DNA of 36,543 bases from an uncultured Bacteroidota bacterium (GTDB lineage: Bacteria; Bacteroidota; Bacteroidia; Bacteroidales; GWA2-32-17): NCBI GenBank assembly GCA_903872185.1, contig CAIQJL010000207.1, positions 1-36,543 on the forward strand, given 5' to 3'. Positions 10,501 through 17,657 of the stretch are shown here, piece by piece; the first letter of the stretch is position 1, and each line of letters opens with the position of its first letter. Position numbers and translations under genes: made by a program. The notes below the pieces were generated by a model. That model searched no databases and was not told the origin of the DNA. It worked only from the letters and a program-made list of their open reading frames with translations.

Positions 10501-10683
10501 TTTCAACTTTCTATAATTGATATTACTGGAAAAACAGTTCGTATAATAGATTTATCAAAAGATAAAAACTATCAACAGTCGACTTTTAATTTAAAACTTA
10601 ACAGGGGAGATTTAAAATCAGGGGTGTATTTTGTAGAATTAAGAGGGGATAGGGTTTATAGAGGAAAATTAATTGTTAATTAA
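7564..10683 (+). CDS. T9SS-secreted protein with 14 two-component-regulator propeller blades and a PKD domain
   Basis: Signal peptide MKKYLILIILSLTIFSFSEA. Residues about 30-600 contain 14 repeats of the Reg_prop type (pattern W-[IVF]-G-T-x2-G-[LVI]-[SA]-K-F-[DN]-G-x2-W-x2-Y), the number expected for two seven-bladed propellers, as in the sensor half of hybrid two-component systems. Next are a PKD domain (about 610-690, with WDINNDGNTDY), a second Ig/PKD-like segment, the shared module starting PFENEEICLVTVD (from residue 759), and a T9SS type A tail (SPNPFTEST ... GKLIVN). No transmembrane helix or kinase domain follows, so this is a secreted propeller protein rather than a signalling receptor. 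Its role is probably glycan or protein binding at the surface (inference). Confidence 0.9.
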   Translation: MKKYLILIILSLTIFSFSEAQISCVNYTNPNNVKCIEVEGDFFWAGTAGGLYKWHKNGTLIAFYDVHNGLINNNVTCIKKDYITDALWVGTSDGLSRLDGTIWTSYTTTSGLVTNNLTSIVVDLTGNVWVGGWGGVSCFNGSNWISYSETDGLIGYGVKAIAVDFQNNKWIGTTTGLSKFNGITWTNYTTSEGLSTNDISALAVDAQNNIWIGVWLVGVCKFDGTTFTDYTMADGLPTNGVNSMAFDALGNKWFATSSGVAKFDGTTWITYTAIDGLVNTWAQTIVIDSQNNKWFGTYNGISKFDGSNWISYLSPPGLVDNNVSDVLIDNNGNKWFSTWGGLSKFNGTSWTNYNANNSGLNSQFVTSIAVDDSNNIWCGTGGGVFKFNGTTWSAYYSSVGGLLPGVIRDVYIDSIGNKWFATTNGVSKFNGTIWTNYTSVDGLVNDYVNGITSDNNGNMWFACMGGVSKFDGLTWTSYTETDGLCFYLTNKITVDSHNNKWIATYGGISKYNDTTWTTYNIFNGLADNTIFSIAIDMYDNCWIASSGGLTKFDGQTFINYTTTNGLVNNNIYSIKIDSNNNKWIGTSGGVSKVNCEAPIVNFIADTACLSQATTFINASDKTDAFTKYEWDINNDGNTDYTNENITHIFSLIGIHTVKLTASNESCSSVITKYVKVNSYPQVSITSPGSTSVCQGNFVNLNANITNLQAGNAYSYAWSNGSIENNINTNISGNYSVTVTNENCSASASNSIDVFIQHPFENEEICLVTVDTITWKNKIMWEKTSGVGTIGYNVFKEIATNYYSNIGFVPYSNPAFLIDYASQPESYGNRYKISVMDSCLNESQKSFYHNTMNLTISAFGSTMGLSWTPYFDQSGTFIPSMYYIYRGNNPMSLSLYDSIPGTQTSYNDNNVFNVYYYIVGVKKDIPCDVNGSRNSFSNTKDNSTLLWISTQTYGTIKVSPNPFTESTTITIPNFQFSTFDFQLSIIDITGKTVRIIDLSKDKNYQQSTFNLKLNRGDLKSGVYFVELRGDRVYRGKLIVN
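10479..10511 (+). repeat. heptanucleotide tandem repeat inside the T9SS sorting domain
   Basis: Units CTTTCAA, TTTTCAA, CTTTCGA, CTTTCAA and a partial CTTTC follow one another without gaps (about 4.7 copies of 7 bp). The tract lies in the coding sequence of the sorting domain and encodes a Phe-rich stretch (FQFSTFDFQLS). Because the unit is not a multiple of three, gain or loss of one copy would shift the frame. Confidence 0.75.
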
Positions 10684-10988
10684 GATTGTTTGACAATGTA
10701 GCTATTTGTTACTGAACGTATTGCTGCCTCTATGTTATTATTTCTTTAAATTAATATTCCTAAATGTATCTTCTATTTGTTATTATTTAAAGCCTATAAA
10801 TTCAATTATTATGCTTTTAATGTTTAGAAAAAAGTAGTTCTTCAATTTATAGTTGTCGAAAATTATTTTAGTCTTTTTATGAATTTTAAAAAAGCATAAT
10901 CTTTTTGATTGTCTGAAATAAATCTTCTCGTTTGTTATTCAATAAAGACTTTTTAAGTCAACCGAAGTTCAATTATTTATATCATTTG
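10684..10988. other. 305-bp convergent intergenic region
   Basis: AT-rich with no plausible gene. It holds only weak hairpins, such as ATTGT-TTG-ACAAT shortly after the propeller-gene stop, and the candidate terminator at 10947-10959. I see no other structure. Confidence 0.5.
10947..10959 (-). terminator. weak hairpin downstream of the archaemetzincin gene
   Basis: On the minus strand GACTT-AAA-AAGTC is followed by TTTATT, about 30 bp past the stop. The stem is only 5 bp. Confidence 0.25.
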
Positions 10989-11534
10989 CTATTTGTTGAC
11001 TGAATTTAATAACTCGTTTTTACATTTATGACAGAGGCTTGAACTTTTTTGATCAATATCTTCAACATAGGTTCCAGATCTCATTACACAATCTGAAACA
11101 TAGCAATGTATTAGTCCTAAAGTATGTCCTAGTTCATGAATAATTTCTTTACATGAACGTTCTAAAAGAAGATTTTCATCAGAATCAATTCCATATCGCT
11201 CATTACTTAATCTAAAAACAGAAACTACTCCTGTTCTCCCACCTAAATATGCTTGTCCGAATATGTAAGTGAAAATTGGAATAAAGAAATCTACATTAAA
11301 TAACCCGATTGTTTTTGACGAATCTGAAGCAAAATTATTTTCAATTTGTTTTAACAATAAATTAGCATTATACTGACGTCGTGCAGGATCATAATAATCA
11401 CTTAAATCGAGGTGTCCTTCTTTAATTTGGACTTTTATAAATAATTCTCGTTGAATATTTTTTGCAATATTCTGCAGAAAATCATTATCAAAGTAACCGA
11501 AAGAAATTAATGTGATATTTTGCAGATTCATCAA
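10989..11534 (-). CDS. amzA: archaemetzincin family zinc metalloprotease
   Basis: A 181-residue protein with the archaemetzincin signature: HELGHTLGLIHC (H133, E134, H137; third ligand H143), then C149-V-M151 with M151 as the met-turn, and a CHKC pair (C168, C171). The pattern HExxHxxGx3Cx4CxM...CxxC is diagnostic; C144, C149, C168 and C171 would bind the second, structural zinc. Length fits the prokaryotic family. No signal peptide is present, so it is probably a cytoplasmic peptidase. Its substrate is unknown, as for the family in general. It starts 49 bp after the sigma-54 regulator stop and may be co-transcribed with the two-component genes. Two adjacent ATGs (11534 and 11531) make the start ambiguous by one codon. 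Confidence 0.9.
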   Translation of the reverse strand: MMNLQNITLISFGYFDNDFLQNIAKNIQRELFIKVQIKEGHLDLSDYYDPARRQYNANLLLKQIENNFASDSSKTIGLFNVDFFIPIFTYIFGQAYLGGRTGVVSVFRLSNERYGIDSDENLLLERSCKEIIHELGHTLGLIHCYVSDCVMRSGTYVEDIDQKSSSLCHKCKNELLNSVNK

Positions 11535-11583
11535 ATTGTCTTAAATAAATATCTTCAAACATTAAAAAATGAATTCTAATTAA

Positions 11584-12927
11584 TTATTTTCCGGGAGATT
11601 TTAGGTTGTATTTTTTAATCTTATTGTACAATGTTACTCTGTCAACTTGTAATGCTTTTGCCGATCTTGAAATATTCCAATCATATTTAATTAGAATTTG
11701 AAAAATATGATTTTTTTCCTGTTCATCTAAACTTTCAGCAGAAGAGCTAAGAATGTTTTTTTCTAATGGAAAATCTTTTAAAGTAATTTTCTTCCCATTT
11801 CCAATAACTATTGCCCGTTCTATCATGTTTTCAAGTTCGCGAATATTTCCAGGAAAATCAAATTCTTCTAATCTTTTTAATGCAGATGAATCAATTGGGA
11901 TAATTTGTTTGTTCATTGACATACAGTATTTTTTAATAAAATATTCTGTAAGCAATGGAATATCACCAATTCTTTCTCTCAAAGGTGGTACATGAATATT
12001 AACAACGTTTAATCGATAAAACAGATCTTCACGAAAAGTGCCATCTTCTACCATTTGTTTTAGATTTCGATTTGTTGCACAAATAACCCTAAAATCTGAA
12101 TATATATCTTTATTTCCACCAACACGCATAAATGTTTTTGATTCTAAAACTCGAAGTAACTCAACTTGCATTTTTACTGATACAGTAGCAATTTCATCTA
12201 AAAAGATAGTGCCACTATCGGCCATTTCAAATCTTCCTTTTCTATTATACATTGCACCTGTAAATGCCCCTTTTTCGTGACCAAATAATTCGCTTTCCAA
12301 TAAGCTTTCAGTAAGTGCGCCACAATGTACACTAACTAAAGGAAAATATTTTCTTTGAGAATTTGAATGTATTGCTTTTGCAATAAGTTCTTTTCCAGTT
12401 CCGCTTTCACCTGTAATTATTACTGATGAATTAGATTGAGCAACGCTTTCTACTTTCTGAAGAACTTTTTTCATTGCTTCGCTGTTGCCAATTATATCTT
12501 CTACATTTTCTAATGTTACAACTCTTTCTTTTAGTGTTTCATTCTCATATGATAATGAAATTTGTTTTGAAGCGTTTCTAATGAGATGAGATAAATCATC
12601 TGGATCAAAAGGTTTTGTAACATAGTCAAAAGCACCATCTTTTAGCGCCTGAACAGCTGTGTCAACAGTAGCGAATGCAGTAATAACAATAACTATTGCA
12701 TCTTTTTTTAATGATTTAATTCTTCTAAGCATTTCTAAGCCATCCATGCCTGGCATTTTAATATCTGCTAGAATAATATCAAAATTTTCTGATTCAAGTT
12801 TTGATAGTGCGATTTTTGCATTTTCAGCACATTCAACGCGATAACCATCTTCAATAAACCAGCTAAAAAGAGACTCTCTTACTGATTCTTCATCGTCGAC
12901 GATTAATATTGATATTTTTTTGCTCAT
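11584..12927 (-). CDS. NtrC-family sigma-54-dependent response regulator
   Basis: The receiver domain (1-120) has D11/D12, phospho-acceptor D55 (ADIKMPGMDG), T83 and K105. The AAA+ domain (about 145-375) has Walker A GESGTGKE (173-180), the sigma-54 contact loop GAFTGA (220-225), a Walker B-type FLDEIA and the arginine region of RELENMIERA. A Fis-type helix-turn-helix closes the protein (about 400-443). When phosphorylated it should form a ring, bind enhancer sites and remodel sigma-54 holoenzyme. It overlaps the upstream histidine kinase by 4 bp (ATGA-type coupling), so the two are a cognate pair. The adjacent HybAB/GcvH-like cluster, with its sigma-54-like promoter, is the obvious target (inference). 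Confidence 0.95.
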   Translation of the reverse strand: MSKKISILIVDDEESVRESLFSWFIEDGYRVECAENAKIALSKLESENFDIILADIKMPGMDGLEMLRRIKSLKKDAIVIVITAFATVDTAVQALKDGAFDYVTKPFDPDDLSHLIRNASKQISLSYENETLKERVVTLENVEDIIGNSEAMKKVLQKVESVAQSNSSVIITGESGTGKELIAKAIHSNSQRKYFPLVSVHCGALTESLLESELFGHEKGAFTGAMYNRKGRFEMADSGTIFLDEIATVSVKMQVELLRVLESKTFMRVGGNKDIYSDFRVICATNRNLKQMVEDGTFREDLFYRLNVVNIHVPPLRERIGDIPLLTEYFIKKYCMSMNKQIIPIDSSALKRLEEFDFPGNIRELENMIERAIVIGNGKKITLKDFPLEKNILSSSAESLDEQEKNHIFQILIKYDWNISRSAKALQVDRVTLYNKIKKYNLKSPGK

Positions 12928-14600
12928 TGTTTATTTTCTTTAATTTCATTTTTTAAAGGAAATGTTATTGATATAGTTGTTCCTTTTCCGATTTCCGATT
13001 TTACACCAATTTTTCCATCGTGACTTTGTACTATTCCATGAACAATTGCCAACCCCAAACCTGTACCTCTTGCATTTTGTTTTGTAGAGAAAAATGGTTC
13101 AAAAATATGACTTGCATCTTCTTCTGCTATACCTGATCCGTTATCTATAAAATCAATGGTAATATGCTTTTCGTCTGGATTAAAAGTTCTAAATATAATT
13201 TCACCATTATCTGAAACAGCTTCTGAAGCATTTACTAATACTGCGATGCAAGCCTGTTTAATTTGATTTGGATTACAATATACGATATCAAACTTTGCAG
13301 AAAAATCCGCTATAAATATATGTTTTGCAATTTTCATCGAATGATTCATTAAATCGCTTGTTTCCTGCAAAACATCCTGTATATGTTTGTCTTCGAAAAA
13401 ATTCTGATCTTTTCTCGAAAAATCTAATAATCCTTTAACAATATCTCCGCAACGTTTAGTTTCATTTTCAATCATTTTTAAATGTTTCAATATTGACTCT
13501 TTTTTTACTACATCTAAATCTTGTGTAATTAATTGTTTGTGAACTAATTTGGTGTAAATTAGAATTCCGGATAATGGATTATTAATTTCGTGAGCTACAG
13601 AAAGTGATAATTTTCCAAGTGATGCAATTCTTTCTATATTTATAAGCTCATTCTGAGCTTGTCCTAACTCCTCTGACTTTTTTCGTACTTTATATTCTAA
13701 TTGTTGCGACCAGTTTTGCAACTCGTTGTTAGCAGCCTGTATATTATCAAGCATATCATTAAATGCAACAGATACCATTCTCATATCGTCCAATTGATTC
13801 GGATTTATTTCTAACCTAGTATTTCTATCACCTTTTGAAACAGCATCACTTGCTCTAATTAAATCATTTAACGGATTTTTTATTTTCTTGGTGGTAAAAA
13901 ATATTAAAAACCCAAGTAATAACAACGTGGTAAAAGTAGCTAAAATATAAAAATCTCGTGAAGACTTTTCCATTGTATCATCAAGATCCTTAAGTGGAAT
14001 TTTTATTACCAGAGAGCCAAGAACTTTTTCGCTTTGCGGGTGTGCATGACAAGAACTGGTATAACACGATTTTTCATTGAGAATGGGTGAATTTATCAAT
14101 AAATGCCGATCTATATTATCATTTTGGTTCATTTCGCATTCACTGTTAATTTCAATAATCTTATAGAAATTATCTTTTTCTGGTAATACTGATTTAATAC
14201 TAGAATGACAATCTAAACAATTTGGATTACTATGCCCAACTGTGCCTGTAGAGAAAGAAGAATACACAAGATTTTCTTTATTGTCGTATAAGTTAACTTC
14301 ATCTATTCCCGACATTCGATTTATAACATCGAGCATATTTTGTAATGTGCTTTTGTTATTTTCGAGCATGGATTGATATAAAGCACTTCCAACTAGTAAA
14401 GCAGCATTAGTACCTCGTTGACGAATTATACTTTTCATGTATTCTTCATTAACGGATCTGAAGATTATTCCAAAAGAAACAAAGAGAAAAATGGATAAAA
14501 TTGTAATAATATATACAACCCTTGTATATATCGAAGATCTGAATTTTACATATTTTTTAAGTAATGGACTTTGAAAGATATTTTTCATATTTAAAGCCAT
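12924..14600 (-). CDS. sensor histidine kinase with periplasmic haem c-like motif
   Basis: Transmembrane helices at about 27-48 and 218-237 enclose a periplasmic domain of about 170 residues. That domain carries a canonical CxxCH motif (C128-L-D-C131-H132) and a second looser one (C179-x4-C184-H185), suggesting covalent haem binding. A HAMP linker follows (about 238-292), then a coiled coil, a HisKA dimerisation domain with phospho-acceptor H337 (VAHEINNPLSG), and an HATPase domain with N, G1 (DNGSGIAEED), F (FEPFF) and G2 (GTGLGLAI) boxes. It overlaps the sigma-54 regulator gene by 4 bp. It lies downstream of the redox cluster on the same strand, so it probably senses redox state or a haem ligand and controls that cluster (inference). 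Confidence 0.92.
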   Translation of the reverse strand: MALNMKNIFQSPLLKKYVKFRSSIYTRVVYIITILSIFLFVSFGIIFRSVNEEYMKSIIRQRGTNAALLVGSALYQSMLENNKSTLQNMLDVINRMSGIDEVNLYDNKENLVYSSFSTGTVGHSNPNCLDCHSSIKSVLPEKDNFYKIIEINSECEMNQNDNIDRHLLINSPILNEKSCYTSSCHAHPQSEKVLGSLVIKIPLKDLDDTMEKSSRDFYILATFTTLLLLGFLIFFTTKKIKNPLNDLIRASDAVSKGDRNTRLEINPNQLDDMRMVSVAFNDMLDNIQAANNELQNWSQQLEYKVRKKSEELGQAQNELINIERIASLGKLSLSVAHEINNPLSGILIYTKLVHKQLITQDLDVVKKESILKHLKMIENETKRCGDIVKGLLDFSRKDQNFFEDKHIQDVLQETSDLMNHSMKIAKHIFIADFSAKFDIVYCNPNQIKQACIAVLVNASEAVSDNGEIIFRTFNPDEKHITIDFIDNGSGIAEEDASHIFEPFFSTKQNARGTGLGLAIVHGIVQSHDGKIGVKSEIGKGTTISITFPLKNEIKENKQ

Positions 14601-14694
14601 TATTTTCAGTATAATAAATTTACACTAAAGTTAGTATCTTAATTTATTAAAGTGTTGAAATATTATACTATTACATAACATATTCACATATGTC

Positions 14695-14702
14695 CAAATA
14701 TA
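14695..14702 (-). promoter_or_regulatory. candidate -7 element for the kinase/regulator genes
   Basis: Reads TATATTTG on the minus strand (TAnnTTTG) within the 213-bp gap upstream of the kinase, about 95 bp before its ATG. No -33 box is seen. A GTGTTGAA half-site (14652-14659) nearby matches the arms of the inverted repeat at 18700-18741. Confidence 0.3.
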
Positions 14703-14813
14703 ATACTATACTGTTAAATGAATGTTTTAGAATTTAATGTTTTATACCGAAATTTAAGCTACAATGCTTTATACAGTAGAACAAAATACAAGTCAAAATA
14801 TAAAAAATTAATA

Positions 14814-15527
14814 TTAAAATTGTAAAAATCTTTCTTGAAAATCATGCCAAACGGCATTTGATTGTTCAGAAAGCGGATGATCAACCAATTCACCGCCATC
14901 TTGAAGTACGACTAATGAAGGCTCTGTTGAATGTTTTTTAGTTGATTCTGCTATAAAATCTTTAAACCGCTGCATCTCAGTTTTAGCCCAATTTGTTGAG
15001 TCTTCGGCAAGATAGCAAGATTTTGTTTCATCAATCCATTTTGTAGGTTTAATTTTAAATATCCATCCCTTACCATATGGATCATTATTTAACAATTGAG
15101 GATTTTCTTTAAGATTTGTATTCGCTTGCAAAACTGTTCCCGATATCGGCGAAAATATTTGTAAAAGTTTATCGTCTTTTTCTAATTCTACTAACAAATC
15201 ACCTTTGTTGATAATTTCTCCTGATTCTTTTAGATTATTTAATTTCACTTCTCCTGTTGTATGAAGAAGAAAATCATCTAACCCAATAGATGCAGTTCCT
15301 GTTTTTTCCATATGTGCCCATGTATGGTTTTTGCTATAATAAATTCCTTGCGGAATTTTTAACATATCAAAAGAAAAAATATTTAAAACTTTAGTTATTT
15401 TTTGTTTTATTGATCCCTTTTTGTTTAACATTATCCAAAATGGAATTAGTATTATAAAAAAACTAATAATTGCAATATATTCGAATCCTTTAGTATCGAA
15501 TATATTAGAATAATTAAAACCGTCCAT
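14814..15527 (-). CDS. membrane-anchored GcvH-like protein A
   Basis: An N-terminal transmembrane helix (about 15-35) precedes a GcvH/lipoyl-like fold (about 57-155): YYSKNHTW, SIGLDDFLLHTTGEV, GDLLVELEKDDK, FSPISGTVLQAN and DPYGKGWIFKI align without gaps to glycine-cleavage H protein. At the canonical lipoyl-lysine position this protein has D119, with Lys at 120 and 117 instead. A tail of about 75 residues (NW-x-K ... KDFIA ... LQDGG ... VW-x-DFQ) is not part of GcvH and is shared with protein B (17658-18389). It lies 37 bp after the HybB-like gene, in the same direction. Likely a membrane-bound partner of the HybAB-like module rather than a glycine-cleavage component; its biochemical role is unknown. 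The topology of the soluble domain cannot be fixed from sequence alone. Confidence 0.8.
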   Translation of the reverse strand: MDGFNYSNIFDTKGFEYIAIISFFIILIPFWIMLNKKGSIKQKITKVLNIFSFDMLKIPQGIYYSKNHTWAHMEKTGTASIGLDDFLLHTTGEVKLNNLKESGEIINKGDLLVELEKDDKLLQIFSPISGTVLQANTNLKENPQLLNNDPYGKGWIFKIKPTKWIDETKSCYLAEDSTNWAKTEMQRFKDFIAESTKKHSTEPSLVVLQDGGELVDHPLSEQSNAVWHDFQERFLQF

Positions 15528-15564
15528 AATTGTATGTATTTAATATTTAAAACTATTTTGTTTA

Positions 15565-16794
15565 CTATTTTTCTTCTTTAACCCATTCTGGTGAATCTTT
15601 TAATACTGGCATTCTATTAATAACCCATCTAAATATCCATATTTCAGTGAAAATAACTGTAAATGTAACAACGATCTCCATCCACGAAGGAACATAACTA
15701 ACTGCGGCATCCCACCGGAAGCCTATAACAGTTACATTTAATCTATTTAAAATAATTCCTAACATTGTTAAAATAGCAGCAAATTTTACTGTAAAAATGC
15801 TGTTTTTCTTATAGCCAAAAACAAATAACAACATTGGGAGTAAAACAAATCCTAGCATTTCCATTAAGAACCAATATCCCATAGGTGTATCTAATAAATC
15901 CCATCTTTTACCATGAATAAAAACAAGCAATTGTAAAAAGAAATAAGCAAACATTGCTCCAGCACAAATTTTAGCAAGTCCAAGAATTATCCCTTTTTGC
16001 GCCCAGTGATTTTTTTCACTAATCTGTTTGAAAAATACTTTATGACTAATTGAACCTTCAAATATCACCATTGAAAGTCCAGCAAAAATACTTGAAACAA
16101 AAAACAAAATAGGAATAAATTCAGAATACCATAATGGATGTATTTTATCTTTTGCCATAAGATACAAAGCACCTAAACCCGACTGATGTAATGTAGATAA
16201 TGTTATTCCAAAAATTACTGCAGCAATAGTCATTCCTGAAAGAATTTTTCGCGCACGTTTTGCGCCTAACCATTCTGCAATTGCAGGAGAAAACTCTATC
16301 AATTGTGCTATCATATATAGCAAGAAGTGCCATGCAACTAAAAACAAAACAGAACTTGTTCCAAAACTATTTCCAATAATCGGATTAACAACATTCCATG
16401 GTCGTCCTAGATCTAAAAGTAAAGCACCGGCATAAAATACGTAAGCAAGAAAACCATTCAAAACAGTTACCCTTACAATAGAATGATATTTTTGCATATT
16501 TAAAATATAAACCATAAACGTTAGCACATAAGCACCACCGGCAAATGCTACGCCTGTAACAACATCAAATCCTATCCATAGACCCCATGGAACTTCTTGA
16601 GTAAGATTTGTAACAGCACCAATGCCATTTATAAAACGTATTACAATTAACACTATTCCCAATAAAATTACTGGAATAGAAATAATATTAAATGTAGTAA
16701 AGAATTTTCCTTTTGGTTTTAGTTCACTTAGAATAAATTTAAAAGTAGATTTACTTTTATTTTCATTTGATAAACTTATATCTGAATTATTCAT
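15565..16794 (-). CDS. HybB/NrfD-family integral membrane protein
   Basis: Ten predicted transmembrane helices and family hallmarks (VPWGLWIGFDVVTGVAFAGG, LLLDLGRPWN, LHQSGLGALY, HPLWYSEFIP) identify a HybB-like member of the NrfD/PsrC superfamily. Such subunits exchange electrons with menaquinone and pair with a HybA/NrfC-type ferredoxin, here encoded immediately upstream. I chose the ATG at 16794 because it overlaps the HybA-like stop by only 8 bp (ATGAATAA), suiting translational coupling, and gives 409 residues. An upstream in-frame ATG at 16836 would add a Lys-rich 14-residue extension inside the ferredoxin gene. No catalytic hydrogenase or molybdopterin subunit is encoded nearby. Confidence 0.88.
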   Translation of the reverse strand: MNNSDISLSNENKSKSTFKFILSELKPKGKFFTTFNIISIPVILLGIVLIVIRFINGIGAVTNLTQEVPWGLWIGFDVVTGVAFAGGAYVLTFMVYILNMQKYHSIVRVTVLNGFLAYVFYAGALLLDLGRPWNVVNPIIGNSFGTSSVLFLVAWHFLLYMIAQLIEFSPAIAEWLGAKRARKILSGMTIAAVIFGITLSTLHQSGLGALYLMAKDKIHPLWYSEFIPILFFVSSIFAGLSMVIFEGSISHKVFFKQISEKNHWAQKGIILGLAKICAGAMFAYFFLQLLVFIHGKRWDLLDTPMGYWFLMEMLGFVLLPMLLFVFGYKKNSIFTVKFAAILTMLGIILNRLNVTVIGFRWDAAVSYVPSWMEIVVTFTVIFTEIWIFRWVINRMPVLKDSPEWVKEEK

Positions 16795-17653
16795 TTTCTT
16801 CGTTTTTAATATTTTTATTCTTTTTAGTTGCTTCATAAATTCCTAATAATAGGGGAGGCAACAAAACAAAAACAGATGGTACACTAAATAAAAATCCTTT
16901 TGACAATTCAGGATAAGATTCATTTTGAAGTTTAGTGTTAAGTCCTAATTCGTTAAATGGAACAGAAGACAGATACATGAAACCTGTTCCTCCTGCTGTA
17001 TGTTCACCATAAATCTCATCAATGTATGTGTCTTTTCCTTCAGCAATTCTTTTTCTCGCTTCTGCTATTAATTCACGACGAGTTCCAAATTTAATGGCTT
17101 CTGCTGGGCAATTTTCTGCACAAACCGGAATGCCACCTTTTATAATCTTTTCATAACACATTGTACATTTCTGAATTTTCGGATTAGCACTATGGTATTC
17201 AAACTTTGGAACATCAAATGGACATGAAACCATACAATAGCGACATCCCATACATTTATCGCCATTCCAGGTTACCGGACCTTCCTTTGTTTTACACATT
17301 GCTTGTGTAAGACAAGCTGCTGCACATGCAGGTTCATTACAATGCATGCACTGTGTTTTAATAAAGAGTTCACCTTTTGAAGTTTTATAACAATTTAAAA
17401 CTGTACGATGATTTTCATCTGTTTTTCTTATATTACCAGCTTTTAATTCCCCTACAGGAGCAGGCAAACCATTCTTTTCGGCACAAAGAGTTTCGCAAGT
17501 TTGACAACCAGCACATCTTGTCGAATCATAAAGAATTCCATAAAACTCAACATCGCTATTCTTACTCTTTTCAATGCCGAAACTATCTAGAGCTAAAAGT
17601 GTAATACCTGCAACTCCTGCAGTTTTTAAGAAATCTCTTCGATTAATACCCAT
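16787..17653 (-). CDS. HybA-like four-cluster [4Fe-4S] ferredoxin, Tat-exported and membrane-anchored
   Basis: The N-terminus has a twin-arginine signal (NRRDFLK, then a hydrophobic stretch). Four cysteine motifs are complete: C47/50/53/57, C102/105/110/114, C134/137/140/144 and C163/166/178/182, enough for four [4Fe-4S] clusters as in HybA, NrfC, PsrB and DmsB. A C-terminal helix (about 251-270) should anchor it on the periplasmic side, as in HybA. It should pass electrons between the HybB-like quinone subunit and an unidentified periplasmic partner. Its start is 4 bp after the GcvH-like B stop and its end overlaps the HybB-like gene, so they are one operon. Confidence 0.92.
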   Translation of the reverse strand: MGINRRDFLKTAGVAGITLLALDSFGIEKSKNSDVEFYGILYDSTRCAGCQTCETLCAEKNGLPAPVGELKAGNIRKTDENHRTVLNCYKTSKGELFIKTQCMHCNEPACAAACLTQAMCKTKEGPVTWNGDKCMGCRYCMVSCPFDVPKFEYHSANPKIQKCTMCYEKIIKGGIPVCAENCPAEAIKFGTRRELIAEARKRIAEGKDTYIDEIYGEHTAGGTGFMYLSSVPFNELGLNTKLQNESYPELSKGFLFSVPSVFVLLPPLLLGIYEATKKNKNIKNEENE

Positions 17654-17657
17654 AATT

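Noticed and set aside
11753-12844. Plus-strand open frames opposite the sigma-54 regulator
   Set aside because: They are short antisense frames inside a strongly conserved minus-strand gene, with no recognisable protein features.
16795-16836. The longer HybB-like start at 16836
   Set aside because: It adds a Lys-rich 14-residue extension lying wholly within the ferredoxin gene; the 8-bp ATGAATAA overlap at 16794 is a more typical coupled start. It is not excluded.
15565-17653. A NiFe hydrogenase 2-type operon
   Set aside because: Only HybA- and HybB-like subunits are present; neither the large nor small hydrogenase subunit nor maturation genes are in the window.
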